DNA of 64,000 nucleotides from Hylemonella gracilis (GCF_004328645.1 NZ_CP031395.1:2629501-2693500); one strand, 5' to 3'; shown: positions 9,527 to 19,519, numbered from the stretch's first letter. The notes: generated by a model not told the origin, from the letters alone. Numbers and translations are program-made.

Positions 9527-10559
9527 ATCGTCGCCCACGTTGAAGGAAGGCCACGACGATGATCACGAAACCCTGCACCGCCGCGTTCAGGTAAACGCTG
9601 ATGATGCTGGTGAGGTTGAGGATGTTGCCGATGACCGACAGCAGCACGGCGCCAATCACGGTGCCGGCCACGCGGCCCTGGCCGCCCTTGAGGGCGGTGC
9701 CGCCCACGATGACGGCCGCGATGGCCTCGAGTTCCCAGAGCAGGCCCGTGGTGGGCGAAGCCGAACCCAGCCGGGGCACGTAGAGCAGCGTGGCGATGCC
9801 CACGCAGACGCCCAGCAGCACGTAGGTCAGGATCTTGACGCGGTCCACCGCCACGGCGGCGTAGCGCGCGACCTGCTCGTTGGAGCCGATGGCCTGCACG
9901 TAGCGCCCATAGCGCGTGCGGTTGAGCAGCAGCGCGCCGACCAAGGCCACCGCGAGGAAGACCCAGATCGGGATGGGAACGCCCAGCCAGGCTCCGTAAT
10001 AGACCGGGCCGTAGACGTCGCCGAGGGCGTTGTCCAGCGTGAGCGCGCCGCCGTTGGAAAAATAGGTCAGGTAGGCGCGGAAGATGCCCAGCGTTCCCAG
10101 GGTGACGATGAAGGGCTCGATCCGTCCCTTGGTGATCAGCACCCCATGCGCCAGGCCAAAGGCCGCGCCCAGCGCAACCGCGACGGCCATGCCCACCAAC
10201 ACCGCGAGCACCGGGCTGCCGACCAGGGGTGCCACCCCGTTCATCACCATGATCATGCAACCTGCGATCAGCGCCGCCATCGAACCCACCGAGAGGTCGA
10301 TGCCGCCCGAGATGATGACAAAGCACATGCCCACGGCAATGATGCCGATGAAGGCCGTGCGGGTCAGCACGTTCATCGCGTTGTCCCAGGTCGCGAAGTC
10401 GCTGTTGAGCAAGGTGCCGACGATGCACAGCAGCAGCAGGCCGATGAAAGGCCCCGCTTCGCGCAGATGACGGCGCAGGAGGATCCCCATCTTGTTGCCG
10501 CCCTGCACATGCGGGTCGGTCGTGGCGTCGGGTTGGCGAGCGGGTTGCAGCAGTGTCAT
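9525..10559 (-). CDS. Sugar ABC transporter, inner-membrane permease (RbsC-like)
   Basis: Starting at the ATG at 10559 (MTLLQPARQ), 4 bases after the ATPase stop, the protein has about 344 residues and many hydrophobic segments. It includes [21 protein letters not shown], the signature stretch of BPD_transp_2 permeases such as RbsC, and later [24 protein letters not shown], the likely coupling loop. It would form the sugar channel with the two-domain ATPase. An upstream in-frame start at 10583 would overlap the ATPase gene and is less likely. Confidence 0.9.
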   Translation of the reverse strand: MTLLQPARQPDATTDPHVQGGNKMGILLRRHLREAGPFIGLLLLCIVGTLLNSDFATWDNAMNVLTRTAFIGIIAVGMCFVIISGGIDLSVGSMAALIAGCMIMVMNGVAPLVGSPVLAVLVGMAVAVALGAAFGLAHGVLITKGRIEPFIVTLGTLGIFRAYLTYFSNGGALTLDNALGDVYGPVYYGAWLGVPIPIWVFLAVALVGALLLNRTRYGRYVQAIGSNEQVARYAAVAVDRVKILTYVLLGVCVGIATLLYVPRLGSASPTTGLLWELEAIAAVIVGGTALKGGQGRVAGTVIGAVLLSVIGNILNLTSIISVYLNAAVQGFVIIVVAFLQRGRR

Positions 10560-10563
10560 GGTG

Positions 10564-12048
10564 TCAGTGTGTGCCGGTGGCATGGGCGATGAGCTCCTCT
10601 TCGGTCAGGTGGTCCGAATCCAGGGTGGCCTGCACGGCGCCGGCGCGCATCACCACCACGCGATGGCAGAGCCCGATCAGCTCCATCAGCTCGGAGGAGA
10701 TCACGACCACTGCGCGGCCTTGGGCCGCGAGCCGCTGGACCAGGAAGTAGATGTCGCGCTTGGCGCCCACGTCCACGCCACGCGTGGGTTCGTCCAGCAC
10801 CACCACGCGCGGATCGGGCTGCAACACCTTGGCCATGGCCAGCTTCTGCTGGTTGCCGCCGGACAAGGCACCCGCGGCAATGTCTTGCGACCCGGTCCGG
10901 ATGCCGAAATTGACCATGGCCTGCGCCAGCGCGCGGCGCTCCGATTGCAGATCGAGCCAGGGCCGCGCGTGGCGATCCAGGTCCATCAGCGTCAGGTTCT
11001 CCTGCAGTGACATGCGGATGTGCAGGCCGCGGCCCTTGCGGTCCTCGCTCAGGTAGGTCAGGCCGGCGCGCGCCGCAGCGCGCGGATTGCGAAAACGGAC
11101 CACCTGTCCGTCGAACTGAACCTCGCCCCCGCTGATGGGGCGCAGGCCGAGCAGTGCCTCGAACAACTCGGTGCGCCCGGCCCCGACCAGGCCGGCGAAG
11201 CCCAGGATCTCGCCGGGCCGCACGTCGAAGCTCACGTCCCGGGCCCAGCCGGGCACGCTCAGATGCCGCACCGACAGCAGCGGCGCGGCTGGCGGCGGCG
11301 GATTGCGGGGCGGGAACATGTCGGAGAGCTCGCGGCCGACCATGAGCTGGGCCATCTGGGGTCGGCTGTGCTCGGCGGTGGGGCCGCGCGCGACGAAGCG
11401 GCCGTCGCGCATCACGACGATCTCGTCGCTGAGGCGCTCCACCTCGTCCAGCTTGTGCGAGATGTAGACGATGGTCACGCCCTGGCCGCGCAGCCGCGCG
11501 ATCACCTCGAACAGGCGCTGCGCCTCGGTGGGCGTGAGTGTGGCCGTGGGCTCGTCCATCACCAGCAGGCGCGCCTGGCGCGAGAGCGCCTTGGCAATCT
11601 CGACCAGTTGCTTCTCGGCCACCATCAGATCGCGCACGCGCGTGTCGGGGTCGGCGTTCAGGCCCACCTGTTGCAGGACCTCGCGCGTGACGCGGCGCAT
11701 GTGTGCCTCGTCCAGCAAGAGGCCGCGTCTCGGTTCACGGCCCAGGAAGATGTTCTGCGACACCGTCAGGTCATCGGCCAGGTTGAACTCCTGGTGGATC
11801 AGCACGATGCCGGCGTCTTCGGCCTCGCGCGAGTTCCTGAAATGCCGCCTGCTGCCATCGACTTCCAGCCCACCGCCGCTGAGTGCTTCATAACCGCAGA
11901 GGATCTTCATCAGCGTGGACTTGCCCGCGCCGTTCTCCCCCAGCAGCCCGACCAGGCGGCCGGCTGCCAGCTCGAAGCTCACGCCGTGCAGCACCCGGAC
12001 CGGGCCGTAGTCCTTGACGACCTCATGGAAGCGCACGTGCAGGCTCAC
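10564..12048 (-). CDS. Sugar ABC transporter ATP-binding protein, two ABC domains (RbsA/XylG-like)
   Basis: The 494-residue protein has two nucleotide-binding domains. The first has Walker [13 protein letters not shown], followed by [20 protein letters not shown] flanks and [14 protein letters not shown]. The second starts near residue 250 with [34 protein letters not shown] and [19 protein letters not shown]. The second domain's Walker A (GLVGAGRTE) is degenerate, as is usual in RbsA/XylG/MglA. The start codon overlaps the stop of the Gfo/Idh gene by ATGA. It would power sugar import with the neighbouring permease and binding protein. Confidence 0.92.
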   Translation of the reverse strand: MSLHVRFHEVVKDYGPVRVLHGVSFELAAGRLVGLLGENGAGKSTLMKILCGYEALSGGGLEVDGSRRHFRNSREAEDAGIVLIHQEFNLADDLTVSQNIFLGREPRRGLLLDEAHMRRVTREVLQQVGLNADPDTRVRDLMVAEKQLVEIAKALSRQARLLVMDEPTATLTPTEAQRLFEVIARLRGQGVTIVYISHKLDEVERLSDEIVVMRDGRFVARGPTAEHSRPQMAQLMVGRELSDMFPPRNPPPPAAPLLSVRHLSVPGWARDVSFDVRPGEILGFAGLVGAGRTELFEALLGLRPISGGEVQFDGQVVRFRNPRAAARAGLTYLSEDRKGRGLHIRMSLQENLTLMDLDRHARPWLDLQSERRALAQAMVNFGIRTGSQDIAAGALSGGNQQKLAMAKVLQPDPRVVVLDEPTRGVDVGAKRDIYFLVQRLAAQGRAVVVISSELMELIGLCHRVVVMRAGAVQATLDSDHLTEEELIAHATGTH

Positions 12049-13220
12049 GCCCGCACCTCCACCCAGCGCGCGCCTTCGGTGGCCGAGCGCACGGCTGCCT
12101 CGATGAAGGCCATGCCATGCACACCGTCGGCGATGGTGGGGAACACCACGTCCGCGGGCGCGGCCTTGCCTTCGCGCGCGGCATGCAGGGCCTGCGCGAT
12201 CTCACTGTAGACGGTGGCGAAGCCCTCCAGATAGCCTTCGGGGTGGCCGGAAGGCAGGCGCGTGACACGCGCCGCATCGCCATTGGCGGCGCCCGTGCCG
12301 CGCGCGATGGTCTGGGTCGGCTGGCCAAAGGGCGACCAGTGCAACTGGTTCGGATGTTCCTGCCGCCACTCCAGCCCGCCCTTGTCGCCGTAGACGCGCA
12401 AGCGCAGCCCGTTCTCGTTGCCGGGCGCTACCTGGCTGGCCCAGAGCAGGCCGCGCGCACCGTTGGCGTAGCGCAGCATCACCTGCACGTTGTCGTCCAG
12501 CGCGCGGCCCGGCACGAAGGTGCTGAGTTCGGCGCAGAGCTGGGTGGGCTGCAGACCCGTCACGAAACCAGCGAGCTGGTAGGCGTGGGTGCCGATGTCG
12601 CCGACGCAGCCGCCCGCGCCGGAGCGCTTCGGGTCGGTGCGCCAGGCAGCCTGCTTCTGGCCCGTGGCTTCCAGCGGTTCGGTCAGCCAGTCCTGCACGT
12701 ACTCCACCTGAACCAGGCGGATGGAGCCCAAGGCGCCCTCGCGCACCATGCGCCGGGCGTGGCGCACCATGGGGTAGCCGGAGTAGTTGTAGGTCACGGC
12801 GAACAGGCGCCCGCGCGACTGGGCCAGCGCGCTCAGGCGCTGGGCATCGGCCAGCGTGGTCGTGACGGGTTTGTCGCAGATCACGTGGATGCCGGCTTCC
12901 AGGAAGGCCTGGGCGGCCGGCGCGTGCTGGTCGTTGGGCGTGACGATGGCCACGGCCTCGATGCCGTCAGGCCGGGCCGCTTCCTCGCGCGCCATGCTGC
13001 GGTAGTCCGGGTAGGCCCGTGCCAGGCCCAGCGCGGCGGCCGAGCGCAGCGACTTCTCGGGCGTGGACGACAGCGCGCCGGCCACCAGCTCGTAGTGGTC
13101 ATCGATGCGGGCCGCGATGCGGTGCACCGCGCCGATGAAGGCGCCCTCGCCCCCGCCCACCATGCCCAGGCGGATACGGCGGCGCGCCGTGCCCTGGGGG
13201 GTGCCGGCTTCGATGGTCAT
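12045..13220 (-). CDS. Gfo/Idh/MocA-family sugar dehydrogenase
   Basis: Start at the ATG at 13220 (MTIEAGTPQG), giving about 391 residues; the open frame upstream belongs to the previous gene's other strand frames. An N-terminal Rossmann motif, GMVGGGEGAFIGAVH, binds NAD(P). DKPVTTT (the EKP-like substrate/cofactor loop) and AGGCVGDIGTHAYQLAGF (the catalytic region with the conserved Asp and His) follow. The family oxidises or epimerises sugars and inositols. It overlaps its upstream neighbour by ATGA and the ATPase by ATGA. Its partner TIM-barrel enzyme suggests a two-step keto-sugar pathway parallel to xylAB; the substrate is not deducible. Confidence 0.85.
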   Translation of the reverse strand: MTIEAGTPQGTARRRIRLGMVGGGEGAFIGAVHRIAARIDDHYELVAGALSSTPEKSLRSAAALGLARAYPDYRSMAREEAARPDGIEAVAIVTPNDQHAPAAQAFLEAGIHVICDKPVTTTLADAQRLSALAQSRGRLFAVTYNYSGYPMVRHARRMVREGALGSIRLVQVEYVQDWLTEPLEATGQKQAAWRTDPKRSGAGGCVGDIGTHAYQLAGFVTGLQPTQLCAELSTFVPGRALDDNVQVMLRYANGARGLLWASQVAPGNENGLRLRVYGDKGGLEWRQEHPNQLHWSPFGQPTQTIARGTGAANGDAARVTRLPSGHPEGYLEGFATVYSEIAQALHAAREGKAAPADVVFPTIADGVHGMAFIEAAVRSATEGARWVEVRA

Positions 13221-14287
13221 GCACCCTCCTTGGCCAGGCCCAGCATGCGGCGCAATTGCGCGGGGTCGGTCTGGCCCCCGGCGAAGTCGTCGAAGGCCTT
13301 CTCGGTCACGCGAATGATGTGGTCGCGGATGAAGACCGCGCCTTCCGCCGCGCCCGCCTCGGGGTGCTTGAGGCAGCACTCCCATTCCAGCACCGCCCAG
13401 CTGTCGTAGTTGTATTGGGCCATCTTGGAGAAGATGGCGCCGAAATCCACCTGCCCGTCACCCAGCGAACGGAAGCGGCCCGCGCGCTGCACCCAGGGCT
13501 GGTAACCCGAATACACGCCCTGGCGTCCGGTGGGGCGGAACTCCGCGTCCTTGATGTGCAGCGCCTTGATGCGCTCGTGGTAGATGTCAATGAACTCCAG
13601 GTAGTCCAGCTGCTGCAGCAGGAAGTGCGAGGGGTCGTAGTTGATGCAGCAACGCGGATGGTGCCGCACGCGTTCCAGGAACATCTCGAAGGTGGTGCCG
13701 TCGAACAGGTCTTCGCCCGGGTGGAGCTCGAAGCAGACGTGGCAATCGGCGTCTTCGAAGGCATCGAAGATCGGCAGCCAGCGCTTGGCCAGTTCGTCGA
13801 AGGCCGCGTCGATCAGGCCGGCCGGACGTTGCGGCCAGGGATAGAGAAAAGGCCAGGCCAGGGCGCCCGGAAAACTCACATTGCTCTTGAGGCCCAGGCG
13901 CTGCGAGGCCTTGGCGGATAACTTCATCTGCTCCACCGCCCAGGCCTGCCGGGCCTTGGGGTTCTTGCGCACGGCCTCGGGCGCGAAGCCATCAAACGCC
14001 TCGTCGTAGGCCGGATGCACGGCCACCAACTGGCCTTGCAGGTGCGTGCCGAGCTCGGTGATGGCCACGCCGTGCTCGCGCGCCACCCCGGCCACCTCGT
14101 CGCAATAGGTCTGCGACGCGGCGGCTTTCTCCAGGTCGAAGATGCGCTTGTCCCAGGAAGGGATCTGCACGCCCTTGAAGCCCAGGCCGCCGGCCCATTT
14201 CGTGATCGACGCCCAGGAATCGAAGGGCGCGGTGTCGCTTGCGAACTGTGCCAGGTAGATGCCCGGTCCCTTGATGTTGGTGGCCAT
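13217..14287 (-). CDS. Sugar phosphate isomerase/epimerase (xylose-isomerase-like TIM barrel)
   Basis: The 356-residue protein starts MATNIKGPGIYLAQF. It shows the AP-endonuclease-2-like TIM-barrel pattern: KGVQIPSWDKRIFDLE, CFELHPGEDLFDG (metal-binding Glu), NYDPSHF (Asp and His), HIKDAEF, and near the end VLEWECC (metal-binding Glu). Enzymes of this group isomerise or epimerise keto-sugars and inositol derivatives and are commonly encoded next to Gfo/Idh dehydrogenases, as here. It lies 41 bases after xylA in the same operon. The exact substrate is not visible. Confidence 0.82.
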   Translation of the reverse strand: MATNIKGPGIYLAQFASDTAPFDSWASITKWAGGLGFKGVQIPSWDKRIFDLEKAAASQTYCDEVAGVAREHGVAITELGTHLQGQLVAVHPAYDEAFDGFAPEAVRKNPKARQAWAVEQMKLSAKASQRLGLKSNVSFPGALAWPFLYPWPQRPAGLIDAAFDELAKRWLPIFDAFEDADCHVCFELHPGEDLFDGTTFEMFLERVRHHPRCCINYDPSHFLLQQLDYLEFIDIYHERIKALHIKDAEFRPTGRQGVYSGYQPWVQRAGRFRSLGDGQVDFGAIFSKMAQYNYDSWAVLEWECCLKHPEAGAAEGAVFIRDHIIRVTEKAFDDFAGGQTDPAQLRRMLGLAKEGA

Positions 14288-14328
14288 GTCTCGCTCCTTG
14301 CTGCGGGTTGCTGCTTGTTTGCTGGGGG

Positions 14329-15681
14329 TCAGAAATAGCTGTTGACGAGGTGCTCCAGGCGTTCCTGCTGACCCGAGCGCGGTTGCGGCTCCAGCTTGCG
14401 CGCCTCGACCTCGCGGGCCAACTCGTCGAGCGAACGTTGGCCTTGCAGGATGGCGCGGCCACTGGCGCTGTCCCAGCCGGCATAACGTTCCTGGAGGTGG
14501 CGCGGCAAGGCACCATCGTTGAGCATGCGCTCGGCCACCAGCAGCGCGCGTGCGCACAGGTCCATGGCCGTGGCGTGGGCCCAGACCAGATCGTCCGGGT
14601 CGATCGACTGGCGGCGCAGCTTGGCGTCGAAATTCAGGCCGCCCTGGCCAATGCCACCGGCCTTCAGCACCTCGTACATCGTCAGCGCGACCTGCGGCAG
14701 GTTGTTGGGGAACTGGTCGGTGTCCCAGCCCAGCATCTCGTCGCCCCGGTTCATGTCCAGCGAACCGAAGATGCCCAGCGCGCCCGCCAACGCGATCTCG
14801 TGCTCGAAGGTGTGGCCCGCCAGCAGCGCGTGGTTCTGCTCCAGGTTGACCTTCACCTCCTTTTCCAGACCGTGGGCCTTCAGGAAGCCGTAGACCGTGC
14901 CCACGTCGTAGTCGTACTGGTGCTTGGTCGGTTCCGCGGGCTTGGGCTCGATCAGGATCTGGCCCTTGAAGCCGATCTTGTGCTTGTGCTCCACCACCAG
15001 GTTCAGGAAGCGGCCGAGCTGGGCCAGCTCGCGCTTGAGGTCGGTGTTGAGCAGGGTCTCGTAGCCTTCACGCCCGCCCCACAGCACGTAGTTCGCGCCG
15101 CCGAGTTCGTGCGTGAGTTCCAGCACGTTCTTCACCTGGGCCGCGGCGTACATGAAGACCTCGGGGTCCGGGTTGGTGGCCGCGCCCGCCATGTAGCGCC
15201 GGTTCGAGAACAGGTTGGCCGTGCCCCAGAGCAGGCGCACGCCGGTCTCCTGCATCTTGCGCGCGAACACGTCCCCGATGCGGCGCACCTGGGCGTTGGA
15301 TTCGGCCAGCGTGGCGCCTTCGGGCGCGATGTCGCGGTCATGGAAGGTGAAGAATGGCGCGTCGACCAGACGGAACAGATCAAACGCCACGTCGGCCTTG
15401 AGTTCGGCCTGTGCCATCGGATCACCCGCCGCATGCCAGGGCCGCCGGAAGCTCGGCTCGCCAAAGGGATCGGTCCCACCCCAGCCGAAGCTGTGCCAGT
15501 AGCACACGGCAAAGCGCAGTTGCTCCTCCATGGTCTTGCCCAGCACCACCCGCTTCTTGTCGTAGTAGCGGTAGGCCAGGGGCTCCTGCGCGCTGGGCAC
15601 GAAGTCCGGCCCCCGGTAGACCAGGGTGTTCGGGAAGCTGAAGTACGCGGGGCGCCGCGCGCCCGAAGGATCGTTTTTCAT
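14329..15681 (-). CDS. xylA: Xylose isomerase
   Basis: The 450-residue protein matches XylA over its length. Visible landmarks are [28 protein letters not shown] (active-site His/Asp region), [33 protein letters not shown] (metal-binding Glu and substrate Lys), [16 protein letters not shown] and [19 protein letters not shown]. It converts D-xylose to D-xylulose in the cytoplasm with divalent metal. Its start codon overlaps the xylB stop by ATGA, so the kinase and isomerase are translationally coupled. The length is slightly greater than the Escherichia coli enzyme (440). Confidence 0.95.
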   Translation of the reverse strand: MKNDPSGARRPAYFSFPNTLVYRGPDFVPSAQEPLAYRYYDKKRVVLGKTMEEQLRFAVCYWHSFGWGGTDPFGEPSFRRPWHAAGDPMAQAELKADVAFDLFRLVDAPFFTFHDRDIAPEGATLAESNAQVRRIGDVFARKMQETGVRLLWGTANLFSNRRYMAGAATNPDPEVFMYAAAQVKNVLELTHELGGANYVLWGGREGYETLLNTDLKRELAQLGRFLNLVVEHKHKIGFKGQILIEPKPAEPTKHQYDYDVGTVYGFLKAHGLEKEVKVNLEQNHALLAGHTFEHEIALAGALGIFGSLDMNRGDEMLGWDTDQFPNNLPQVALTMYEVLKAGGIGQGGLNFDAKLRRQSIDPDDLVWAHATAMDLCARALLVAERMLNDGALPRHLQERYAGWDSASGRAILQGQRSLDELAREVEARKLEPQPRSGQQERLEHLVNSYF

Positions 15682-17192
15682 GCGGGTTCCGTGGTCGGTG
15701 GAGAAAAAGATGAAAGGTCAGCTGTGGGCGTCGGCAGGTGCCGGAGCCGGCCGTACAGCTGCTGCCACTGCGCGAAGTCCCTGTCGTGGCGCCGCGCGTT
15801 TGGCGCATCAGGCACATAAGAACGCTGGCGCAGCGGCTTGCTGAAGAGGCGCACGCCGTCGGCCGCCACGCGCGCAAGCCTGGCCGCGCCGAGCGCGCAG
15901 CCATGCTGGGAGCCGGCCACCTGATGCAGGGGCAGCCCCAGTACATCGGCCAGCGTCTGGTTCCAGAGGTCCGAACGCGCGCCCCCGCCAATGAGGTCGG
16001 CCTCGGGGATGCGGGTGCCTGCGGCGGCGAGCGCGTCGCGCATGTCGCGGAAGGCGTAGGCCACGCCGGTCAGGACCGCGCGGGTCATGTCGACGCGCCG
16101 CGTGCCGGCCGCCAGATGCACAAAACCGCCGCGCAGCAGCGCGTCGTTGTGCGGCGTGCGCTCGCCCGACAGGTAAGGGGCAAACCAGCAGGCGCCCTCG
16201 CCTTCAGCAGCAACTTTCGCGCGGTCGTCCGCCTCGACGTCCCGCAGCAGATCGGCCTCGGCGCAGGCGGTGACGCTCGCCCACCACGACAGGCTGGCGG
16301 CGGCCGAGAGCATCACGCCCATCTGGTGCCAAGTGCCGGGCACGGCGTGGCAGAAGGCATGCACGCCCCGGTCAGGCGCGGGCGCGAAGCCGGCCGTGGT
16401 GGCCCACAGCACGCCCGAGGTGCCCAGCGAGAGAAAGGCGTCGCCCGGCGTGACGGCGCCGACACCCACCGCTCCGGCCGCGTTGTCGCCCGCGCCGCCG
16501 GCCAGCACCGGCGCCTGTTCAAAGCCCCAGCGCGCCACCCATTCGGCGCGCAGGCGGCCGGTCGGCGCCGTGCCTTCGACCAGGCGCGGCATGTGCCGCT
16601 CGTCCAGACCACAGGCAGCCAACAAGGGGGCGCTCCAGGCCCGCGCACCCACGTCCAGCCAGAGGGTGCCTGATGCGTCCGACAGGTCCTCGGCGTACTC
16701 ACCGCACAGCTGCCAGCGCAGCCAGGCCTTGGGCAGCAGGACCTTGGCCACGCGCGCGTACACCTCGGGCTCGTGCCTGCGCACCCAGAGCAACTTGGGC
16801 GCGGTGAAACCGGGCATGGCGGGGTTGCCGGCACGCTGGCGCAGCTGCAAGTCGGGCCGTTCCAGCTCGATGCATTCGGCCTCGCTGCGGCCGTCGTTCC
16901 AGAGGATGCAAGGGCGCAGTACCGCGCCATCGGCCCCCAGCAAGGTGGCGCCATGCATCTGGCCCGACAGGCCGATGGCGCGCACGGCCGTCAGGGCACG
17001 GGGGTGCCCTGCCTTGAGCGCATCCAGGCACTCACAGGTGGCGCGCCACCAGTCGGCAGGAGCCTGCTCGGACCAGCCGGGGTGCGGGCGGCTGACCGTC
17101 AGCGGCGCGCTCGCCACGGCCAATTGCCGTTCGTCCTCCAGCAGCAGCGCTTTCACGCCCGAGGTGCCCAGATCGATGCCCAGCGTGATCAT
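15678..17192 (-). CDS. xylB: Xylulokinase
   Basis: The 504-residue FGGY-family kinase starts [20 protein letters not shown], with the N-terminal ATPase phosphate loop. It continues with [16 protein letters not shown] (xylulose-contact region of xylulokinases), [26 protein letters not shown] and [11 protein letters not shown]. The C-terminal domain has [20 protein letters not shown]. It phosphorylates D-xylulose to xylulose-5-phosphate for the pentose phosphate pathway. It sits between the regulator and xylA with ATGA overlaps at both ends. Confidence 0.95.
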   Translation of the reverse strand: MITLGIDLGTSGVKALLLEDERQLAVASAPLTVSRPHPGWSEQAPADWWRATCECLDALKAGHPRALTAVRAIGLSGQMHGATLLGADGAVLRPCILWNDGRSEAECIELERPDLQLRQRAGNPAMPGFTAPKLLWVRRHEPEVYARVAKVLLPKAWLRWQLCGEYAEDLSDASGTLWLDVGARAWSAPLLAACGLDERHMPRLVEGTAPTGRLRAEWVARWGFEQAPVLAGGAGDNAAGAVGVGAVTPGDAFLSLGTSGVLWATTAGFAPAPDRGVHAFCHAVPGTWHQMGVMLSAAASLSWWASVTACAEADLLRDVEADDRAKVAAEGEGACWFAPYLSGERTPHNDALLRGGFVHLAAGTRRVDMTRAVLTGVAYAFRDMRDALAAAGTRIPEADLIGGGARSDLWNQTLADVLGLPLHQVAGSQHGCALGAARLARVAADGVRLFSKPLRQRSYVPDAPNARRHDRDFAQWQQLYGRLRHLPTPTADLSSFSPPTTEPA

Positions 17193-18235
17193 GGCAGGTT
17201 GTCCTTCACGTAGACGTCGATGCGGATGCGCTCCTGGTCGGCATGCACCGACTCATGCGTCAAGCGTGCCAGGGCCTGCCGCAGCGCCGAGCGGATTTCA
17301 TGCCCCGGGTCCTGGTTGATCACGGCGGCCAGGGTGCCGTCCAGCAGATCGGCGCGCGCGGCCGGTGTCAGCTCATGGCCCACGAACACCACGTCCCGCG
17401 CCCGCCCTTCGGCCTTGAGGGCCAGGGAGATGCCCTTGCTGGCGCCGATGCAATAGATGGCGCGCAGTTGCGGGTGTGCGCTCAGCAGTTGGCGCGCAAG
17501 CGACTCGTTGAGCGTGGGCGCGTCCTTGCCCTGCAAGGTGGGCAGCACCGTGAGCTGTGGGTACTCGGCCGACATGACTTGGTTGAAACCCAGGTGGCGC
17601 TCCGCGTGGTCGCGCAGGGACAGGCTGCCGGCGATCACACCCACCTCCCCCGCCATGCGACCAACGAAACGGCCGATCAGCGTGGCCGCCGTGCGGCCTG
17701 CGGCCACGTTGTCGATGCCCACGTAGGCGTGACGCCGTGAACGGGGCACGTCGGAGACCAGGGTGATCACGTCGCAGCCATGCTCGACCAGTTCATCGAT
17801 GGCGCCCTGCACCAGGGGATGGTCCAGGCCCATCACCACCACCGTCTCGCAACGGTCCTTGAGGGAGCGCAGCAAGTCGGCCAGGCGCTGGGGCTCGAAG
17901 ACATCGACCTCCAGCGTCTCGGCGCTGGCACGGTGATCTTCCAGCCAGACCCGGTTGGCGTGCAACTCGGTGTTCAATTGGGCAACAAAGGGGTTGTCCC
18001 CCGTGGGCAGCACAAAACACAGTCGGTGCGAGCGCGTGCGCGCCAGACGCGCCGCAGCGGGGTCGGGCCGGTAGTTCAGGCGCGCTACCGCCTCGCGCAC
18101 GCGGGCAATGGATTTGGCGTGGACCCCGGCCCGGTTGTTCAGCACGCGGTCGGCCGTGGCCAGGCTGACCTGGGCTTCGCGGGCCACGTCGCTGAGCGTG
18201 GCGCGTCCGGTCGGCGTCTCTGGTTTGGCTGACAT
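17189..18235 (-). CDS. LacI-family transcriptional regulator of the xylose operon
   Basis: The 348-residue protein begins at the ATG at 18235 (MSAKPETPTG); an upstream start at 18262 would run across the palindromic operator and is unlikely. The N-terminal helix-turn-helix is TLSDVAREAQVSLATADRVLN, followed by the hinge region PDPAAARLARTRS. The remainder is a periplasmic-binding-like sugar-sensing domain (FVLPTGDNPFVAQLNTEL, YCIGASKGISLALKAEG). It is the first gene of the operon and overlaps xylB by ATGA, so it is co-transcribed with its targets. The palindromes just upstream support autoregulation. Xylose or an intermediate as inducer is inference from context. Confidence 0.88.
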   Translation of the reverse strand: MSAKPETPTGRATLSDVAREAQVSLATADRVLNNRAGVHAKSIARVREAVARLNYRPDPAAARLARTRSHRLCFVLPTGDNPFVAQLNTELHANRVWLEDHRASAETLEVDVFEPQRLADLLRSLKDRCETVVVMGLDHPLVQGAIDELVEHGCDVITLVSDVPRSRRHAYVGIDNVAAGRTAATLIGRFVGRMAGEVGVIAGSLSLRDHAERHLGFNQVMSAEYPQLTVLPTLQGKDAPTLNESLARQLLSAHPQLRAIYCIGASKGISLALKAEGRARDVVFVGHELTPAARADLLDGTLAAVINQDPGHEIRSALRQALARLTHESVHADQERIRIDVYVKDNLP

Positions 18236-18242
18236 TCCGAAA

Positions 18243-18264
18243 TTTTGAGGTGCGAACCTCAAAA
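18243..18264. promoter_or_regulatory. Perfect operator-like palindrome upstream of the LacI-type regulator
   Basis: TTTTGAGGT and ACCTCAAAA form a perfect 9-bp inverted repeat around GCGA. It starts 7 bases upstream of the regulator's ATG. The size and symmetry fit a LacI-family operator, placed to block the operon promoter or early elongation. Binding by this regulator is inferred, not shown. Confidence 0.6.
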
Positions 18265-18344
18265 CGAGGATTGGGGTTTACGCCAGAAAAATTTCCTGAT
18301 TCCCCATGCTTAACCGAGGGTAATGGGGGGTTGTCCTGGCGAAA

Positions 18345-18364
18345 AAAGAGGTCCGCAACTCAAG
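18345..18364. promoter_or_regulatory. Second, imperfect copy of the operator
   Basis: AAAGAGGT, CCGC, AACTCAAG repeats the GAGGT-N4-ACCTC geometry of the palindrome at 18243-18264 with mismatches. The two centres are 101 bp apart. Two LacI-type operators at such a distance would allow DNA looping. Confidence 0.42.
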
Positions 18365-18407
18365 TCTGTGACATGTCAGCGGCAGTAGCGCGCTGCAGGC
18401 ACGCCCG

Positions 18408-19424
18408 TCAGCCTGGGTGGGTCAAGGTCATCAGCACGTCTGCGTACCAGGCGCAATTGAGCCCCAGAGATTCGTCCTCGAGCAAATCCCGTGTACGCAT
18501 GTCCATCCGGGTGGAATGCACCCCGAGCAATTGCCAGGGCGACAGCGATGAACTGGCGCCCCGGGTGCGGCGCCTACGGCGCAGCACCGGCGCGCCGCTG
18601 CTGCCGCGGTGGGTCCTGGCATCGGTCAGGAAATACCCTTGTTGCTGGAATCGCACGCCATACGCCGAGGCGATCGATGCGCTGCGGGCAACGGCGAGGT
18701 GATGCACCGTGTCATGGAATCCCAGCGGGAAACCGATGACCATCAGCGTGTCCCCGATGGCCACATCCTCCTCTTCATTCGCAAGATGCGACGGATCGAA
18801 CGCCTCTAGCACCGTGCCTGCAGGTAGGCGATTGGCCTGCAGCTCGATGACGGCGACGTCCACGGGGCCGGCCGTGTCGGCGGCTTGGCGCCACAACGCC
18901 AAACCGTTGCCATACAGCGGGATCGAGAAAGTCGCGTACCGCGTCAGGTCGCGTGCATCGGTGTGCAATTCGATCTCGATGCGGTCCGGGGTGTGGCCAC
19001 TCGGTTCATCGATGAAGACATGCCGGTTCGAGACCAGGAACAGGCGTTCGTCACGGCGAAAGAAAAAGCCACTGGCTCCGGTGGACAGGTGCGTGCCGTT
19101 GTAGGTCCGGATATGGGTCGTGGTCAGCAACACCGCCTCGACGGCAAGGCGGGGATCGGTGGTCAGGGCACTCGGTGCGATGCTGGCGAGCACCGCGCGG
19201 GTCCTGGCCACGTCCCGCTCGAACGCGGCCATGACGTGGTCCGACATGGTGGTGTTCAGCATGACGGTCCGCGCGGCTTCGGCGTGCGCTTCGAACGAGC
19301 GTGCCAGGGCGGCGTGGTCGTTCGGCGCCAGTGTTTCCAGCAGCGCGGGAAGCAAGGCATCCAGGGCGACCAGACTGCCTTTGAGCTCGCAGATGCGCTC
19401 GGTGGCCTCCTGCAGATTTTTCAT
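18408..19424 (-). CDS. Trypsin-like serine protease without export signal
   Basis: The ATG at 19424 (MKNLQEATERIC) has GGAAGG about 10 bases upstream and gives 338 residues. Residues 1-100 are helical, with no signal peptide or membrane segment. The rest is a chymotrypsin-fold domain with a likely triad: His135 in VSNRHVF, Asp189 in GPVDVAVIEL, Ser276 in RGSSGAP. IGDTLMVIGFPLGFHD is a typical family segment. A trypsin-like protease that seems to stay in the cytoplasm, with a helical N-terminal extension, is unusual; the target is unknown. Downstream of it lies the xylose operon control region. It follows the cspA terminator and so probably has its own promoter. Confidence 0.75.
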   Translation of the reverse strand: MKNLQEATERICELKGSLVALDALLPALLETLAPNDHAALARSFEAHAEAARTVMLNTTMSDHVMAAFERDVARTRAVLASIAPSALTTDPRLAVEAVLLTTTHIRTYNGTHLSTGASGFFFRRDERLFLVSNRHVFIDEPSGHTPDRIEIELHTDARDLTRYATFSIPLYGNGLALWRQAADTAGPVDVAVIELQANRLPAGTVLEAFDPSHLANEEEDVAIGDTLMVIGFPLGFHDTVHHLAVARSASIASAYGVRFQQQGYFLTDARTHRGSSGAPVLRRRRRTRGASSSLSPWQLLGVHSTRMDMRTRDLLEDESLGLNCAWYADVLMTLTHPG

Positions 19425-19440
19425 TGCAACACTGCCTTCC

Positions 19441-19471
19441 AAAAAGGGAAAGCGCGGACAAGCCGCGCTTT
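19441..19471 (-). terminator. Rho-independent terminator downstream of cspA
   Basis: AAAGCGCGG and CCGCGCTTT pair in a 9-bp stem with a 5-base loop (19449-19471). On the minus strand the stem is followed by CCC and five Ts. It lies about 50 bases after the cspA stop and immediately upstream of the protease start, separating the two genes. Confidence 0.7.
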
Positions 19472-19494
19472 GGGAGATCCGTGCACGCCAGGTG

Positions 19495-19514
19495 CTTGGG
19501 CCATCAGGCCCAAG
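19495..19514 (-). terminator. Second hairpin right after the cspA stop
   Basis: CTTGGGCC and GGCCCAAG form a perfect 8-bp stem with loop ATCA, six bases past the cspA stop codon. No T-run follows it directly. It may protect the 3' end of the transcript, working together with the terminator 25 bases further on. Confidence 0.45.
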
Positions 19515-19519
19515 GCGCC

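Noticed and set aside
12117..13409. 430-residue plus-strand open frame across the Gfo/Idh gene
   Set aside because: It runs opposite a well-supported dehydrogenase, has no recognisable domain, and is the long frame expected by chance in GC-rich DNA.
18236..18262. Upstream start of the LacI-type regulator at 18262
   Set aside because: It would place a perfect operator-like palindrome within the coding sequence; the ATG at 18235 lies just after it and is followed by usual family text.
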